Shown: piece by piece, positions 23,414 to 39,139 of the stretch
Position numbering within the stretch: position 1 is the first letter of the stretch
Layout of the letters: every line of letters starts with the position of its first letter
Assembly: GCA_033296885.1 (NCBI GenBank)
Contig: MU863947.1
Span: forward strand, 62,001-126,000
Reading direction: 5' to 3'
DNA from: Triangularia verruculosa
Lineage: Eukaryota; Ascomycota; Sordariomycetes; Sordariales; Podosporaceae
Length of the DNA: 64,000 nucleotides
Program-made: the position numbers and the translations under genes
Notes under the pieces: model-generated
Seen by the model: only the letters and a program-made list of their open reading frames with translations
Database searches by the model: none
What the model was told of the DNA's origin: nothing

Positions 23414-25940
23414 GTTGGCGGTTAGGGGGGGAAAGGGGGGGGGGGGCGATACGTTCACCAGTTGACCTGACGGGGCGAGCACGACCTCTTGTGCTGGACA
23501 GTCTGCCTCATTTGCGTAGGAAGGATCAGCAGGATGGGGGAAGGGACCGCCGTTATAGACAATCCAATCTGATGACGGTTGACCGTGGAGCCAACGAACT
23601 GCAATCAAAGCTTGGACAATGAGGAGAGAAGCTTGTTTTACCCTCTCGCTTGGACAGTGACGAAAGAAGGAGTCCCAAATCACGGGAGATGACGGGGTAC
23701 CTACTTTGTTTAAGTATTCGCACAGAAACTGGGTGTTCCGTCCAGGTACCGGCCCAGACCCACCCAGAATCTTTTTGCATCCCGCTCACCGATAAGTCGG
23801 CGGCGGGTTGACAGGCGGCAGGCCAAGAAACCCCAAGGAACCCAAGAACTCTATCCCGGCCTTCACAGCCCCCTCGGACCTTGGATTGACTCTTCAAAAC
23901 CCGCTCAGCGCTGCGAGATGCTGGGAGAGCCAAGCAGTTGGGCGTGGCATACGTCTTGAGAGCCCCGCTGTGGGCGGCGGCGGCGCCCGGTAGGAGCGAT
24001 AAGACTGCAATCGGGTGGCGACCGAAGACGGATGAGCGTCATCCCCTGGTTCTCGACAAAGACTAACACACACCAAGCCACGCTCTGATAGGGCCAGCCG
24101 GACGCGGGACCGGCATAGGAGGTCATCGGGGCTTGGCTTTTCCTGCCGCCAAGAGCTCTTGGCTCAGCCTTGGCACCTTGGGGTCTTGGGTGGTGTTTAC
24201 ACGGTATTCTAGAACGCTGCCGGCTCGCTGGGCTCTGCACCTCACACGTCGTCGGATGCGGTGATGTCTTGAAGGACTCCATTTGCGCCCCGGACCCCGC
24301 CGTGCGGCAGCTGCTTGCATTTCCGCCTCTAACGCGCTCTAGGGAAAAGACAACCTCAGATGCGCACGATGGCACGTGGTCGGAGATGGTGATAAGAAAA
24401 TATGGCTTGGCATGGGCTAGGCAAGTGGTGAGTGGCTGGTGCCCTCCGTCTTGGGTCTTAGGTCATTGTGGGGTGGGGGAGAGGGGGGGCGATGATCAGA
24501 TTCGTTGCCCCGCCAGGGTCACGCAATTCCTCAGATGCTACGACGTCGTGAGAGCAGCGAGGCCGTGACAGCCTTGTAGACTGCCTCTTGTTTCCTGGGC
24601 AAGAGAGGGGACGTTACAGTACGATCGGATCTCCGGTTATTCTCGGCAGACTGCACGTGTAATAACAGACGCTCACATTGCAAATTGCAGAGATTTTCTT
24701 CGAATTCAACAGACGCTAGACGAATCCCAGACCGGGACGTCTTGGGAGTTGTGGTGTTGCCGCGCTACCTTCCATCTTGGGGACACGGCACAGACGGGCC
24801 ACCGGCATCTATTGGCCATAGCCGAAGAGAAGCTCACTCAACAGAAATGAATGAACACTGACGGGATGGGATATTTGTGGACGGACGTGGGAACAGCAAG
24901 TTGCCATTGGTCCAATTGGGCAGCGGAAGCCTCACAATACCTGCGGTCTAAACATCTGTGCATGATGCTAGGTTTCTTTTTCTCTTCCTCCCTCGTCGTG
25001 ATGACAGCAAAACTACGAAATAATATGACAGCAAACTTTTGATGCACGGATATCCAGTGTCCAGTGAGGGTGCTTGCCGATCATCGTGGGGTGCGCTAGT
25101 CGTTCCCGGACGAGTTGACGGCAGGCTCTGCAACAAGCTTAAAACAGAAACTCATGTACATATGCTAACAACGCGGGTTTGTGTCACCGAAACCATCTCA
25201 ATTGGCCCATCATGGATATGAGGAAGCAATTGATTGGCGGCCATGAAGTTTTGATCCAGGAACGTTTGCGTGTGACCGGGTGCTGGGCATTCCAGCCTGG
25301 TACCATTGCCGACTGCGTGGCTCAAGCCCCCATTTGAGCCCCCGCCAACCCCACGCAGTGGTGGCTGAAAAGCTTTCCCCACAACCGCCAAGGATCGGCG
25401 GAGAGAGTGTGGGAGGTGAGGTGAGGTGAGGTTGGAGGGGAGGGACGTACATCTGTATAGAGGCACGGTGGTAAGAGGTGAGGGGAGATGGGGCAGGCTT
25501 CATAACCATACGAAAACCGGCTGATGGGATGGACGGCCATCTCTTCGACATTAGCCTGTCGCATCTTCTACCGATGTATCTTCATGTTTCTACCGGAGTG
25601 TCCGAACATCGATGACGGGCCCTCGCTTCCAGGCTCCGATTCGCCCGTGCAACGGCAACATCTCAAGGCACAGGACAATGGCATGCTGCCGTCTCAACAT
25701 CCGCGATCCGCCATGTTGCGTGTTTCTGCATCAACTTCATATCGTCAACCTGTCATTGAGTTGCAGTACAGCAACAGGCGCAGTTCAATTCCCCATCGTT
25801 GACCAAGGGTATCGTTCTGCCTCGCGCTCAATTCAGACTCGTTAGAAGTGCCGTGCTTCAGTACCATTTTCTCTATCGCGCGCCAAGCTCTGTAGCGTTA
25901 CGTCATTGTTTCCGCGATCACACTTCGACCTTCATTCGCA
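23414..25940. promoter_or_regulatory. large divergent intergenic region
   Basis: A 2.5-kb head-to-head region upstream of the ENA-type pump and the AT-hook gene. Next to the ENA start, on its 5' UTR strand, are two C-tracts (23425-23431 and 23435-23446 as G-runs on the plus strand). A GAGGT tandem run sits near 25413-25435. Many short open frames overlap on both strands with no family features, so I call no gene. The size is consistent with a regulated promoter for the pump. Confidence 0.5.
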
Positions 25941-26988
25941 ATGTCTGGAGAAGCGGAGAAAGGTACGAGAACCATCATCACTCATCAATCAGCTCTATAT
26001 TGCGTGACCAAATGACAGATCAGATGCTGAAGGGTCATTGGCACGCATCTAGAGTTCATCGATGGCGGTAACACGCAACAGGAGCCGTCTCTGATACGCG
26101 TATACTCGATCAGCTGCTGACATCAAGTCTTCCTTTGCTTATTCTCTAGTCATACATCAGGAATTAGGCCCTGCGCCGCCATCGTCGTCGTCTGATGTCG
26201 GCAAAACTCTAAAACTGGCCGACAACAATTCGGTGGCGAATGGCGATGTTGACAATAACGAGACAGCTGGTCGGGTCACCCCCGTTGCATCAGCTGGTCC
26301 TGTGGAACCGCTCATCGCTGCACTATCGTCAACTGTCACAGCTCCAGTGGCAGACAGCCTCGCAGGGCCAGAGACACCCAAAGGAACTCTCACCAACGCC
26401 GCCACTGAGACTAGCGATCAGCCCAAGGATAGCTCTGCCGACACTGCCGCATCCGCTACTATCGCGCCAGCTGATGTAGAGACAAACGACGCCACGACGG
26501 ACGTCGAGACTAAAGATGCGCCCCAGAAAACCGCGGAGGCATCTACCCCAGACGTCGTAGTCAAGTCGATGGAGACAGTTGCTGACAACGTGGAGGGAGA
26601 CGCCAGTGATAATGTAACCGTACATGCGCCGGCTGTTACTGCTAATGGCAACACCAGAACCGACGATATCGAGATGACCGAAGCTCCCGCGGCTCCGGAT
26701 GATGTAGCAGCAACTGAACCTGTCAACGAGGCGCCGTCGCTTGGTGGCGACAAGAGAAAAGCGGATGAGGCTTTCGGAGACAGCAGTGGTGAGCTCAGTG
26801 ACACGCAGTCTAACCCCGAGGCCAACCCCGAGACCAACACTGCGACCAACGTGATTGGGAACGAAGTACCGACGAAAAAGCCCGGCCCGGGTCGTCCGAA
26901 GAAGAAACAACGGAAAGACCGCAAGATCCTCACCCCAGTTGGACGTACAGCAAGAAAGACGAGGAGCCAGGGGCCGGTGGAAGTTTGA
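25941..26988 (+). CDS. Small acidic protein with AT-hook, unknown function
   Basis: I do not recognise an orthologue. The exons are 25941-25962 and 26150-26988, giving 286 residues. The first exon codes only MSGEAEK and the 187-nt intron (GTACGA donor, CTGAC branch, TCTAG acceptor) closes in phase 1. Nearly the whole protein is low-complexity, rich in Ala, Thr, Asp and Glu, with repeated short units such as TDVETKDA and NPEANPETNT, and is likely disordered. The C-terminus has a basic segment with an AT-hook core (GPGRPKKKQRK, about 253-263), then RTARKTRSQ. The AT-hook and basic tail suggest a nuclear protein binding AT-rich DNA, which is inference only. Frame closure over a short first exon is the main support; transcript evidence would settle the start. 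Confidence 0.7.
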
Positions 26989-29256
26989 TTGAGGGCTGCC
27001 TGGAGGATGGGTAAGAAAGGGTCAACAGTTTTCGACCTTGATCTAACTTGAGTGGTTTGCCATGGGTGGTCTGGGATTGGTTTGGCGCTTGATTGTGGTT
27101 TTTTTCTTGGTGTTGCCTTCTCTCCAAGCTGCTCACCTTCATATAGGGGCTTTGGAAAAACCGGGCTGTTACTTTGTGTTATGGCGATGGTCTAGGACTA
27201 TTCTTCTCGTTTGGGGGTTCTTGTAGCTCTACATTCCATGAATCCTCATGTATACAAAGCAACGATTTCCAGGGAGACTCTCTATCAGCAATACATCACG
27301 GAGATGAGTCCAGCACATACCGCTCCTAGCACTCAGTTGACTCGCTTCCCTACTCCTTTCGGACTCATTCTCATCCTGTATATCGTGTCGTAAAGATAGG
27401 CTTGTACATCCCCTCAACTGACTCATAACAGTGCTGTCATGGAGCGTAGGATAGGCAGTTGTTATCTTCTGAGAAATCCTTCTCAAATACAATGTCGGCT
27501 GAAGATTGGACTAGAACTGTTATCTCCGTCGGTGAGTTCAAAGGAGAATGTTTCCGTTGATGGAAGTAGATGAAGAGGTAGGATTTTGGTTGGTGGCTTT
27601 TGGGCTGCTCGTTGACTGGGCCCGGACCTGCCGAACACCTCCGATTGATCCTCCTCGGCGAGGTGGTCAAGACTGCCGATCAACTGCATGACGCCACTCG
27701 TACCGACTGTTGGGTTCAGCTTTGTCCCGTGTTCGAATGGCATGCATGAGATAGTTCCCTTACCCTCCCAGCACAAGGTCGAGCATTGGCCAACTGCGAG
27801 CATAGGAGTAACCTAGATGGTATTCCTAAGCATGGATATACAATATGCGTTCTTCCCGAGATAGGAATCTTTCAGCAGCTATTTCTAGATCTTGTCGATC
27901 AAATAGAAAAAGAGATCGCCGGTCATCCCACGGCAGCGGGAGCAGGAGCCGGGCCCGGGGATAACCTGCCAGATCACGCCTAGGGTAAGCTCGAAGTTCA
28001 TGCAACAGCCTGCAGCAGGAATGGGAACACGCAAACACCGTTTCAAACAGCATGAGGCCGCCTGAGCTGGCCTAGCATAGCAAACAATATACAGGTTTTG
28101 GTCAATGATATCACCTGCAGATGCCGTCATATGAAGAAGCCAAAACTCGTATTCTCTGTGGAATGGCACGTTCAAGGGTCCAGGTGGGGCGCCCAGACGA
28201 GTGGTGCATCGGAACCAGAGGCAGTGCCAAAATAGAACACCGACCTTCTGAAGACCAGAAGCTGGTCATTGGGTCAAGTTGTGTATCTTTGCGTGGTGCT
28301 TTGCCACAACACCACAGTTCCCGAAAGCTTGGTCATCCGAATGGAATCAGAAGTTATGCTCAGGGGCGGGCCAATCAGCAAGTTGAGAGTGCATAGGTCC
28401 ACGGGTTGCGATTAGATTTCCTTGACAGGCTGTCAGAATATCCTTCAGGCGGTGACCCAGGATTAGGACCCTTTTTAGCGCACGGTCTTGGGGGGGATAC
28501 CGCCGGCGTCCAGACCTCCTTCCCCAGTTCTAACCAAGAACTCCAACTCCAGTCGGTGTTTTTTGCCCAACGGACGCCATTCCGTATACATTCGCTACTT
28601 GGGGGGCCTCGAATACCATTCGCTTGATTTGGAGTCCTCCTGACACTCTTTTTTTCCTGTGATTTTTTTCGCTCCTATTCTTTGCCCTGAACTGCGTGCC
28701 CCACTCGCGCCCTATCGACCTCGTGGAAGATCGCAAGACTTCCCGAATATACGAGTGCATAGTACAAAAAAGAATGCCGATCTAGTCTAGATCGCTTGTC
28801 TCCTGGGTCCTCAAGCCCAACGCATTCGCGCCTTGGCGCCGGACTATCCTTCCTCTACGTCACCCGCGTTACTCTGCTGCTTCTCCCCGAATACCGTCCA
28901 CCTTTCGCAACACGCGAGCACAAGCATCCTGGCCAGGCCTTGTGCATACTCGAGACGGAGACACCTTGCACGAGAACACGCTTGAGCTTTTGGGCGCACC
29001 GAAACGGCCTTTGTTCCCCACGGCGCGACGGCTCTTGAAACGTGACGATAAAGAAACGATAAAGGGGCAGCCCGCGTGGGTTGGTTGCAACAACGAATGG
29101 GACGGGCTGGACGGCCGGACCAGATTGATTAGATTATAGCCGCTGCTCGATTTCTGCCCATCCATCCGCTCTGGACCCTGATTTTCGAAATCTGGGGTAC
29201 ACCTTTTCTCACCTTGCCCTCCGAGGGCGCCATTACACCATCAACTCAGAGCCATC
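26989..29256. other. intergenic region upstream of CSC1-like gene
   Basis: A 2.3-kb gap between two plus-strand genes. It holds the 3' UTR of the AT-hook gene and the promoter of the channel gene. The last 500 bp (28,700-29,256) are pyrimidine-rich on the coding strand and may be a long 5' UTR. No further gene or RNA is recognised. Confidence 0.5.
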
Positions 29257-32200
29257 ATGGCAGAAAAAGATCCAGGGCAAATCCTCCTGGATTTGCTGGC
29301 TGACCCCTTCTCAACACAGGTACCATTCTCTTGTCGTGTTGATTTGATGTACACAAGGCACTAACGAACAATCGACAGTTGCAAAAAACCGCCATCATTG
29401 CTGCGCTAGGCTCATCCGTCGGAACTACAGCCGTGATCGCCTTGCTCTTCTCGCTTGTTCGACCGTTCAATAGTGTTGTATATGCGCCGAAGCTCAAACA
29501 TGCCGACGAAAAACATACCCCGCCACCGATGGGAAAGGGTTTCTTCGCCTGGGTCGCGCCATTATGGAAGACAACCGAGGAGGAGATGGTCAACCTGATT
29601 GGGATGGACGCCACCATTTTCATGCGGTTTACTAGGATGTGCCGGAACATATTTGCAGTTCTCACCGTGCTTGGCTGCAGCATCTTAATTCCGATCAACT
29701 GGACTCGCACGGCCATGGACGACGTCTGGCTCAACAGGATCACGCCAAACATGGTGTGGGGGACGGCTCATTGGGCGACTGTCAGCGTCGCCTGGATCTT
29801 CAACATTGTGATTTGCGGCTTTCTATGGTGGAACTATAGAAAGGTTGTCCAGCTGAGGCGCAAATATTATGAGAGCGAGGAATATCAACAGAGTCTGCAC
29901 AGCCGTACGTTGATGGCAAGTAACCCATGATAAGCACCCGTATCAAGAGCCGCAAAGTCCCTGGCTAACCAGTTGTGCGTTTTAGCTTTATGATATCCCA
30001 AAGAACCTTGGCTCGGACGAGGGTATTGCCCGGATCATCGATGGGGTTGTGCCGAGTTCATCCTTCTCGAGAACTGCCATCGCTCGCGATGTCAAGATTC
30101 TTCCCAGTCTCATTGAATCGCATGGGCACGCGGTTAGAAAGCTGGAAAAGGTCCTGGCTGTATATTTGAAGGACCCCAAGAATCTACCGCCGGCAAGACC
30201 TCTCTGTCGCCCATCCAAAAAGGACCTTTCGTACGCAAGTTACCCCAAAGGCCAAAAGGTGGACGCCATTGATTACCTTACCGAGCGCATCAAGTTACTG
30301 GAACTCGAGATCAAGGACGTTCGGCAAAGGGTGGATAAGAGAGTAACCATGCCATATGGTTTCGCCTCGTATTCAGACATCACCGAGACGCACTCCATCG
30401 CCTACCTCTGTCGGAAGAAGAAGCCTCAGGGGGCAACAATCAAGCTGGCCCCTCGGCCCAACGACATCATCTGGGAGAACATGCCATTGACTCCATCAGC
30501 GCGCCGTAGGAGGCGCCTATGGAACAACTTCTGGATGGCGGTTCTCACCATCCTGTGGATCGTTCCGAACGCCATGATTGCCGTCTTTCTGGTGAATTTG
30601 GGTAACTTGGGCTTGGTTTGGAAGGCATTCCAGGACGAATTGGCCGGCAGTCCTCAGTTCTGGTCCATTGTCCAAGGTATCGCATCTCCGGCAATCATGT
30701 CACTGGTGTATTTGCTGCTTCCTATTGCCTTCCGCCGCATGTCCATGAAAGCAGGAGACAGGACGAAAACAGGACGAGAGCGTCATGTCGTTGCAAAACT
30801 GTACGCATTCTTCGTGTTCAACAATCTGTTCGTCTTCTCCGTCTTTGGTGCCATCTGGGGCTTCACAGCTGCAGTTGTCAAGAGAACCCAAAACGGCGAG
30901 GACGCTTGGAAAGCCATCTACGAGGCTGATTTCGGGTTGGCTTTGTTTATCTCGCTTATCAAGGTATCCCCATTCTGGGTTTCATGGCTATTGCAGAGGC
31001 AACTTGGTGCGTCGATCGACCTGGCGCAACTGTGGACCCTCTTCTACAGCTTTGCTGTCCGCAAGTTCTCCAACCCTACCCCTCGAGAGCTGATTGAGCT
31101 CACAGCGCCGCCGCCGTTTGACTATTCCAGCTACTACAACTACTTCCTATTCTACTCTACCGTTGCCGTCTGCTACGCGCCCATTCAGCCCCTTGTCCTT
31201 CCCGCGGCGGCACTTTTCTTCTGTATCGATGTGGCTTTCAAGAAGTACTTGTTGCTCTACATCTTCGTTACGAAGACAGAAAGCGGAGGCATGTTCTGGC
31301 GTGTACTGTTCAACCGCTTTCTATTCGGGACATTTCTCGCCAACCTGGTCACTTTCTTGGTTGTTTGGGTCCGCGGCAACAAAGGCGACCGCCAGCAAGA
31401 ACTTGCCTTGGCACCCCTGCCCATCCTGTTGATCGTCTTCAAAATAGTCTGCAGCCGTGTCTTTGATGATAAGATCCACTTTTATGCGACGAAGTTCACC
31501 AAGCAAGGCCGGGCTGAAGAGGGCCTGAATGTCAAGGAGCAGAGTATGCGGAACGATCGGCTTGCCGCTCGTTTTGGTCATCCTGCTCTCTACAAGCCTC
31601 TCATCACTCCGATGGTACACGCAAAAGCGCAGAATGTTCTTGCGAGTGTCTATCAGGGGCGGCTAAGCGACGGCAGGGAAGCGGGTGGCCTGGGAGACTC
31701 GTTATCTGTCAGTGGCTACAGCGACACCTACGTTATGGATTCTATGATGTCTGGCAAGGCGGGCAAGGCATCGTCCAGCATGCCCGGATTCGAAGTGGTT
31801 CCCGAATCACGCCTCGACTTTGAATTCTACAAGAACCGCGACGAATTTGCCGAAGACCACGGCGCGGGTGAGCTTTTTGGATCAGACATGAATCGTCCGG
31901 GCACACCAAGCACTATGATGAGTGGGCCTGACTCCCGACCCGGGACTCCTGCTGGAGGAATGGGTTTCAGTGCAAACCGCAGGCTGCTGTCGCCGTATAA
32001 TGATCCCGGAGCCGGGCCGTCATCTAGTGGCTATGGGGGCCCGTCCATTTACTCCCCTCCCATTCTGGGCACACACGAGGTGCCGGGTCGTAGCAGGAGC
32101 CCTCTATACAGTCATGGCAATGATAGTGGCGCCAATCTGGTACAGGGAGCCGCTCTGATGCCAGTATCGAGTTATCCCACGACGCCTGCCGCTGGTGGAC

Positions 32201-32436
32201 ATGGAGACGGAAGCTACGACGACGGCAGCGGATCTTACAGACCGGGTGTCCCTACCATTCCACCGGGCATTTTCGGCGGAGGACCTCGTTATGGGGGGCT
32301 GCCTCAGAGCGATCAAGAATTCGGCCAACCGTCGGCGAGCCAGGACCCGGCACAGTATGATTACTTTAGAGGGCCACGGAGAGGTACACCCGGACCAGGG
32401 GGCGGTAGCAATAGTAGTAATACCTACAGGGCCTAA
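29257..32436 (+). CDS. CSC1/OSCA-like calcium-permeable channel (RSN1/PHM7 family)
   Basis: Multi-pass membrane protein of the OSCA/TMEM63 family; members are osmotically or mechanically gated cation channels or related transporters. The exons are 29257-29319, 29379-29915 and 29986-32436, giving 1016 residues. The N-terminal membrane region (about 25-200) includes TAIIAALGSSVGTTAVIALL. Next comes a cytosolic domain with LYDIPKNLGSDEGIARIID, then the 7TM core from about 370 (NNFWMAVLTILWIVPNAMIA) with ALFISLIKVSPFWVSWLLQR and YYNYFLFYSTVAVCY, then a Ser/Gly/Pro-rich tail of roughly 250 residues. The second intron (29916-29985) begins GCAAGT: I tested the nearby GT donors and none keeps phase with the only sensible acceptor, so this is a GC-AG intron. 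The start is the ATG at 29257, with MAEKDPGQILLDLL before the first helix. Confidence 0.93.
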
Positions 32437-33131
32437 CTCGCTTGGAAAGGTGGAATGGAATAGACACAAATGGGGTTGGATTGGGGAGGGAAAATCAAGA
32501 AGAACCACACTTGGGTATATGAGCATTATCTTGGGCGTTATCAGAGAAGGTGGCGGGCTGCGACCGTTTGACTTGAACACTACAGGTTTGTTGACTGCTT
32601 GGCTTCTGGCACGCCCAATCAGGCTACACAACACTACGAACTACAATGGATGGGGAACAGGAACATGGCGCATGCTTTTTTAAAGAAAGGAATAGAGTAT
32701 CAAAATGGGTCAGAGACATGCGTAGCAGTTTGTAATTATTTTTATTCTGGGGCTTCGGGTACCTTACCCAGACCGCATCGCGCATATATTCTTTTTCAAG
32801 AATTTAGAAAGCAAGAGATCTTGTTGTAGATATTACTTTCGCTTTTTTCCTATCTTCTAAAGCATATGGAAACCACAAAGAAATTTTCTCTTAGTTATGG
32901 ATCGAATCATACAGACTTGCACGAAGAGACCGACAGTGGGAAGCATGTATACCAAGCAGCAAGCAGTCAGTACTTGGCTGGATGTTATTGCACCACGAAG
33001 CCAACCTGGCACCGAGCACCTCTTGCTACCTGCGAAGCTAAGCCCTACCTAACCAAATAGCAATACCGCAAACCGCATAAAAACGCCATATGTGATATCA
33101 TTCCCATCAAGCCATTAACAGGGGGTGGCAT
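32437..33131. other. convergent spacer
   Basis: A 695-bp gap between the 3' ends of the CSC1-like and tma7 genes. It is AT-richer than the coding parts and is presumed 3' UTR. No other feature seen. Confidence 0.5.
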
Positions 33132-33643
33132 TTACTTCTTTCCAGATTTCTTGATGCCCTGGGCGCCAGTGTTCTATGTGGCAAGAATCGTTAGGGCATG
33201 AGGGTTCGGTGATCGGTGGCATGCAGAGGAGAACTCACCAACGGTCCCTTGCCGCCTGCCTTGGCAGCCATCTCCTTCTTGGCCTTCTCAGCTGTATTTG
33301 ACCCATTGCTGTCAGCATCTTGTTTCGGCAGCTGAAGAGATTCTCAAGAGTTTGTCATACCGGCGCGCTGCTTCTCGAGGAAAGCCTTGTCATCCTCATC
33401 AAGATCCTTGGCTTGCTTCTTGGGGGCCTGTCCGTTGTCGCGTCAGTTTTATGGTTGTTGATGTAAATCCCCGTTTGGGATTTCGATATTTCTTTGTCGC
33501 GCCGTCGATTGTTAGAATAAGACTGACCTTGAGGGGCTTGGCCTTGCCACCTGTAAGCGCGCAGACAGAGGTTAGCTGAGGGCTGATGAAAAGGAGATGA
33601 TGGAGCGGGGGGGAAACTTGCCTTCTCTGCCTTGTCCGCCCAT
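33132..33643 (-). CDS. tma7: Translation machinery-associated protein 7 (Tma7)
   Basis: Tiny ribosome-associated protein found across eukaryotes (CCDC72 in animals); its exact role is not established. The 68-residue protein is spread over five exons on the minus strand: 33643-33622, 33550-33528, 33427-33361, 33291-33239 and 33173-33132. It reads MGGQGREGGKAKPLK, APKKQAKDLDEDDKAF, LEKQRAAEKAKKEMAAKAGG and KGPLNTGAQGIKKSGKK, matching the family end to end. The first intron (33551-33621) starts GCAAGT. Only this GC donor gives EGGKAKPLK; the nearby GT breaks the frame. The other introns are 100, 69 and 65 nt with normal borders. Introns outweigh exons, which is why no long open frame exists here. 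It is divergent from the prp4 gene. Confidence 0.95.
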
Positions 33644-34291
33644 TGCGATGTTGGTTTGTGTACTTGGGAGAAAGATGACGGTTTGGTTGTTGCTGGTGAA
33701 CTGGCGCAAAGAAAATGAGGGAGGCCTGGAGTGAACTTTTGTTCAGGAACGATTTGCCCCGCGGTCGAGGCGCTGCCCGGCGGTGGAGACAAAGTTCAAA
33801 AAGGGGGTCCACATTACGCTGGGCGGTCAGTCGGTTAAACGACGGGATTTTGACTTCTAGCACCTCTTGACGCACGGATGCCCCAGCTTTTTGGGCCCAA
33901 TGCCGGTGGCACATGCGCGTCCGCGTCGCAGTCTGGACTTTTCCAAGCCAGCGACTCCATCTCTTGACTTTCCGAGTCAGGTACAGCATCATCGACAGTT
34001 ACGGCAGTTTTGACTGACAGATACTGGATTTGCCGGTTCTACTACTTCTCCCTACTTGTATCGCCGAGACTCACGGCCGCTTTCGACCACAAGGCTTGAG
34101 AGATTGCGAACACTTGACTGGTCGGCTTTAGCTCTCCACATTTGGTTTATTGCTTTGATTGTTCTCGGCTGACACTTGTTTGCTACTCTCCCACAGCAGA
34201 GCGCACATTTCCGGTTGTGCTTGAGAAGAGATCTTGGTGGAAACAGGGGCAGACAGTAAGACAAAGACAGAAAAGCAAGGTGGTCGGTACA
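33644..34291. promoter_or_regulatory. divergent promoter, tma7 - prp4
   Basis: A 648-bp head-to-head spacer that should hold both promoters. The frame upstream of the prp4 ATG is open back to 34142, but a second start there would overlap promoter-like sequence, so I keep 34292. Confidence 0.55.
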
Positions 34292-37436
<3,145 letters not shown>

Positions 37437-39120
37437 AGCGGGCTCGCTCATGGGTCTGGCCGCTGAGAATAGGCATGTTTTTGCATGCTTACCGAGATGA
37501 AGAGCGGTAGGCCTTTCCCCACACCCAACGCAATGTTGTTTCGCGGCACTGGTTGGATGGTACGGTCTGCATATCGGACGTGGTTTTGTTTATTAGATAC
37601 AAGGGGGGGAGTGAGGTTGTGTTTCGATATTTTATGCACAGATGGGGAGCTGTATGTGGATGGGGCATTGCCCGGTCCTGGCATATTGGGAGGGGGATGA
37701 TTGATAGTTTGGATGGGGACCGGGAACTGGGGGGACCGGAGTAGATGATTTTGGCTTCTTTGTGAGCGTGGTTTAAACCGAGGCACAGCTTGACAGCATG
37801 GGAGTGGGGGCATTTGATAGAGGGTTGGGTGTATATGTGATACTACAATTATGTCGGGTTTCTGTATATCTCGCTTTGGGTGTGTGGGCTGCTGGTGGTG
37901 ATTGTGACCATCCATACTTTGTGTTAGCATGCAGCTGCATCAAGCAGATGATTGAGCAGGAATTAAGGATGAAGAACTATTACCGGTTTACCTGTTCATG
38001 TTGGGTAGGTTTGTGTAAGCTTGTGCGGGTGAGGATGTAGGTGCAGGTCTTGAGAGTCTGTTGTGTTTGTAAGAAATGGGAAGTGGGAAGCAGTGGTAGC
38101 TATTATCTTGTGTTAGGTATTTTAATGTTTGGGTTGGAAAGGGGGAAGTTGTGATGATGGGGCAGGGCTAGAAAAGGGGTGTTGATATAAATTCATGTGA
38201 GTGTGAACGTCGTTGCGTGTGGATGTGTGTTAGCTTGGAATTATTGAGGATGCCTATGGTTCTGACTGTGTAGGTGAATACGACGGTGCAGGGAGTGTGT
38301 TGCGGTAGGAATCTTACACATCCATCATGAATGAGCCTAGGACTCAAGGATGAAGAAAAATTGAGAATTGCCTTTTACTATCTAGTCTGGGGATACCCCT
38401 CGCATGCAAACATGTGGCTGCAAATTGGGGTCGGGGCATTATCACACCTCTGATGTAGGCATGTCGTAGTGTGAATACTGACAGTTTACCTTTCATGTGT
38501 TGAGCAAATTGTAGGTCCAAGGAGGTAGGGATGTGGAATATGCACCTAGGGACTTTGCTTTGAAGGTGTGGGTTGCTGTGCCCCTTTCTGCGTGGTTGAC
38601 TTTATTCTCCTGCCCTGCGCCACCTCCACCCTCGGATTTTTTCTTCATTTCTGAGGTATGTTGGCGGCAAGGTTACTTACCCAGGGAACTTGAGACCTTT
38701 ATCCACCGATTCATTCCGACTTTTGGTGAAGCTCCAATGTTTCTTTCATCTGTTGCTAATTGGGGTGTGTAAGATTATGATCTCGGTGATCAACAATGGC
38801 AAGGTTACGGCGATGGTATGTATGTTACAAGATCGAGAGGAAGAAAAAAAGGGGGGGGCGTGAATAAAGGAAAAGAAAAAAACAAAGTGACCCTTCGGTT
38901 TGTTGCACAAAAGAAAAACCAGTAGTAAAACAGTATGCGATGCAGAGGAAGAAATAAATGGGAAACGGGCCCAGTATCGGTCGTGCGACTTTGGCTGTTG
39001 CAGTAAATTGTTTTGCCTCTAGTCCCCATTCATATTCTATTGCTTCTGGCTACTGTTCTCAGCCGGTAACGGGGAGGTTTGACACATAAACGCTCTTTTT
39101 ACTACAAACACGGCCGTGTT

Positions 39121-39139
39121 GTCTCGTCTCGTCTCGTCT
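39121..39139. repeat. GTCTC pentanucleotide run
   Basis: About four units of GTCTC in intergenic sequence. A simple microsatellite. Confidence 0.85.
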
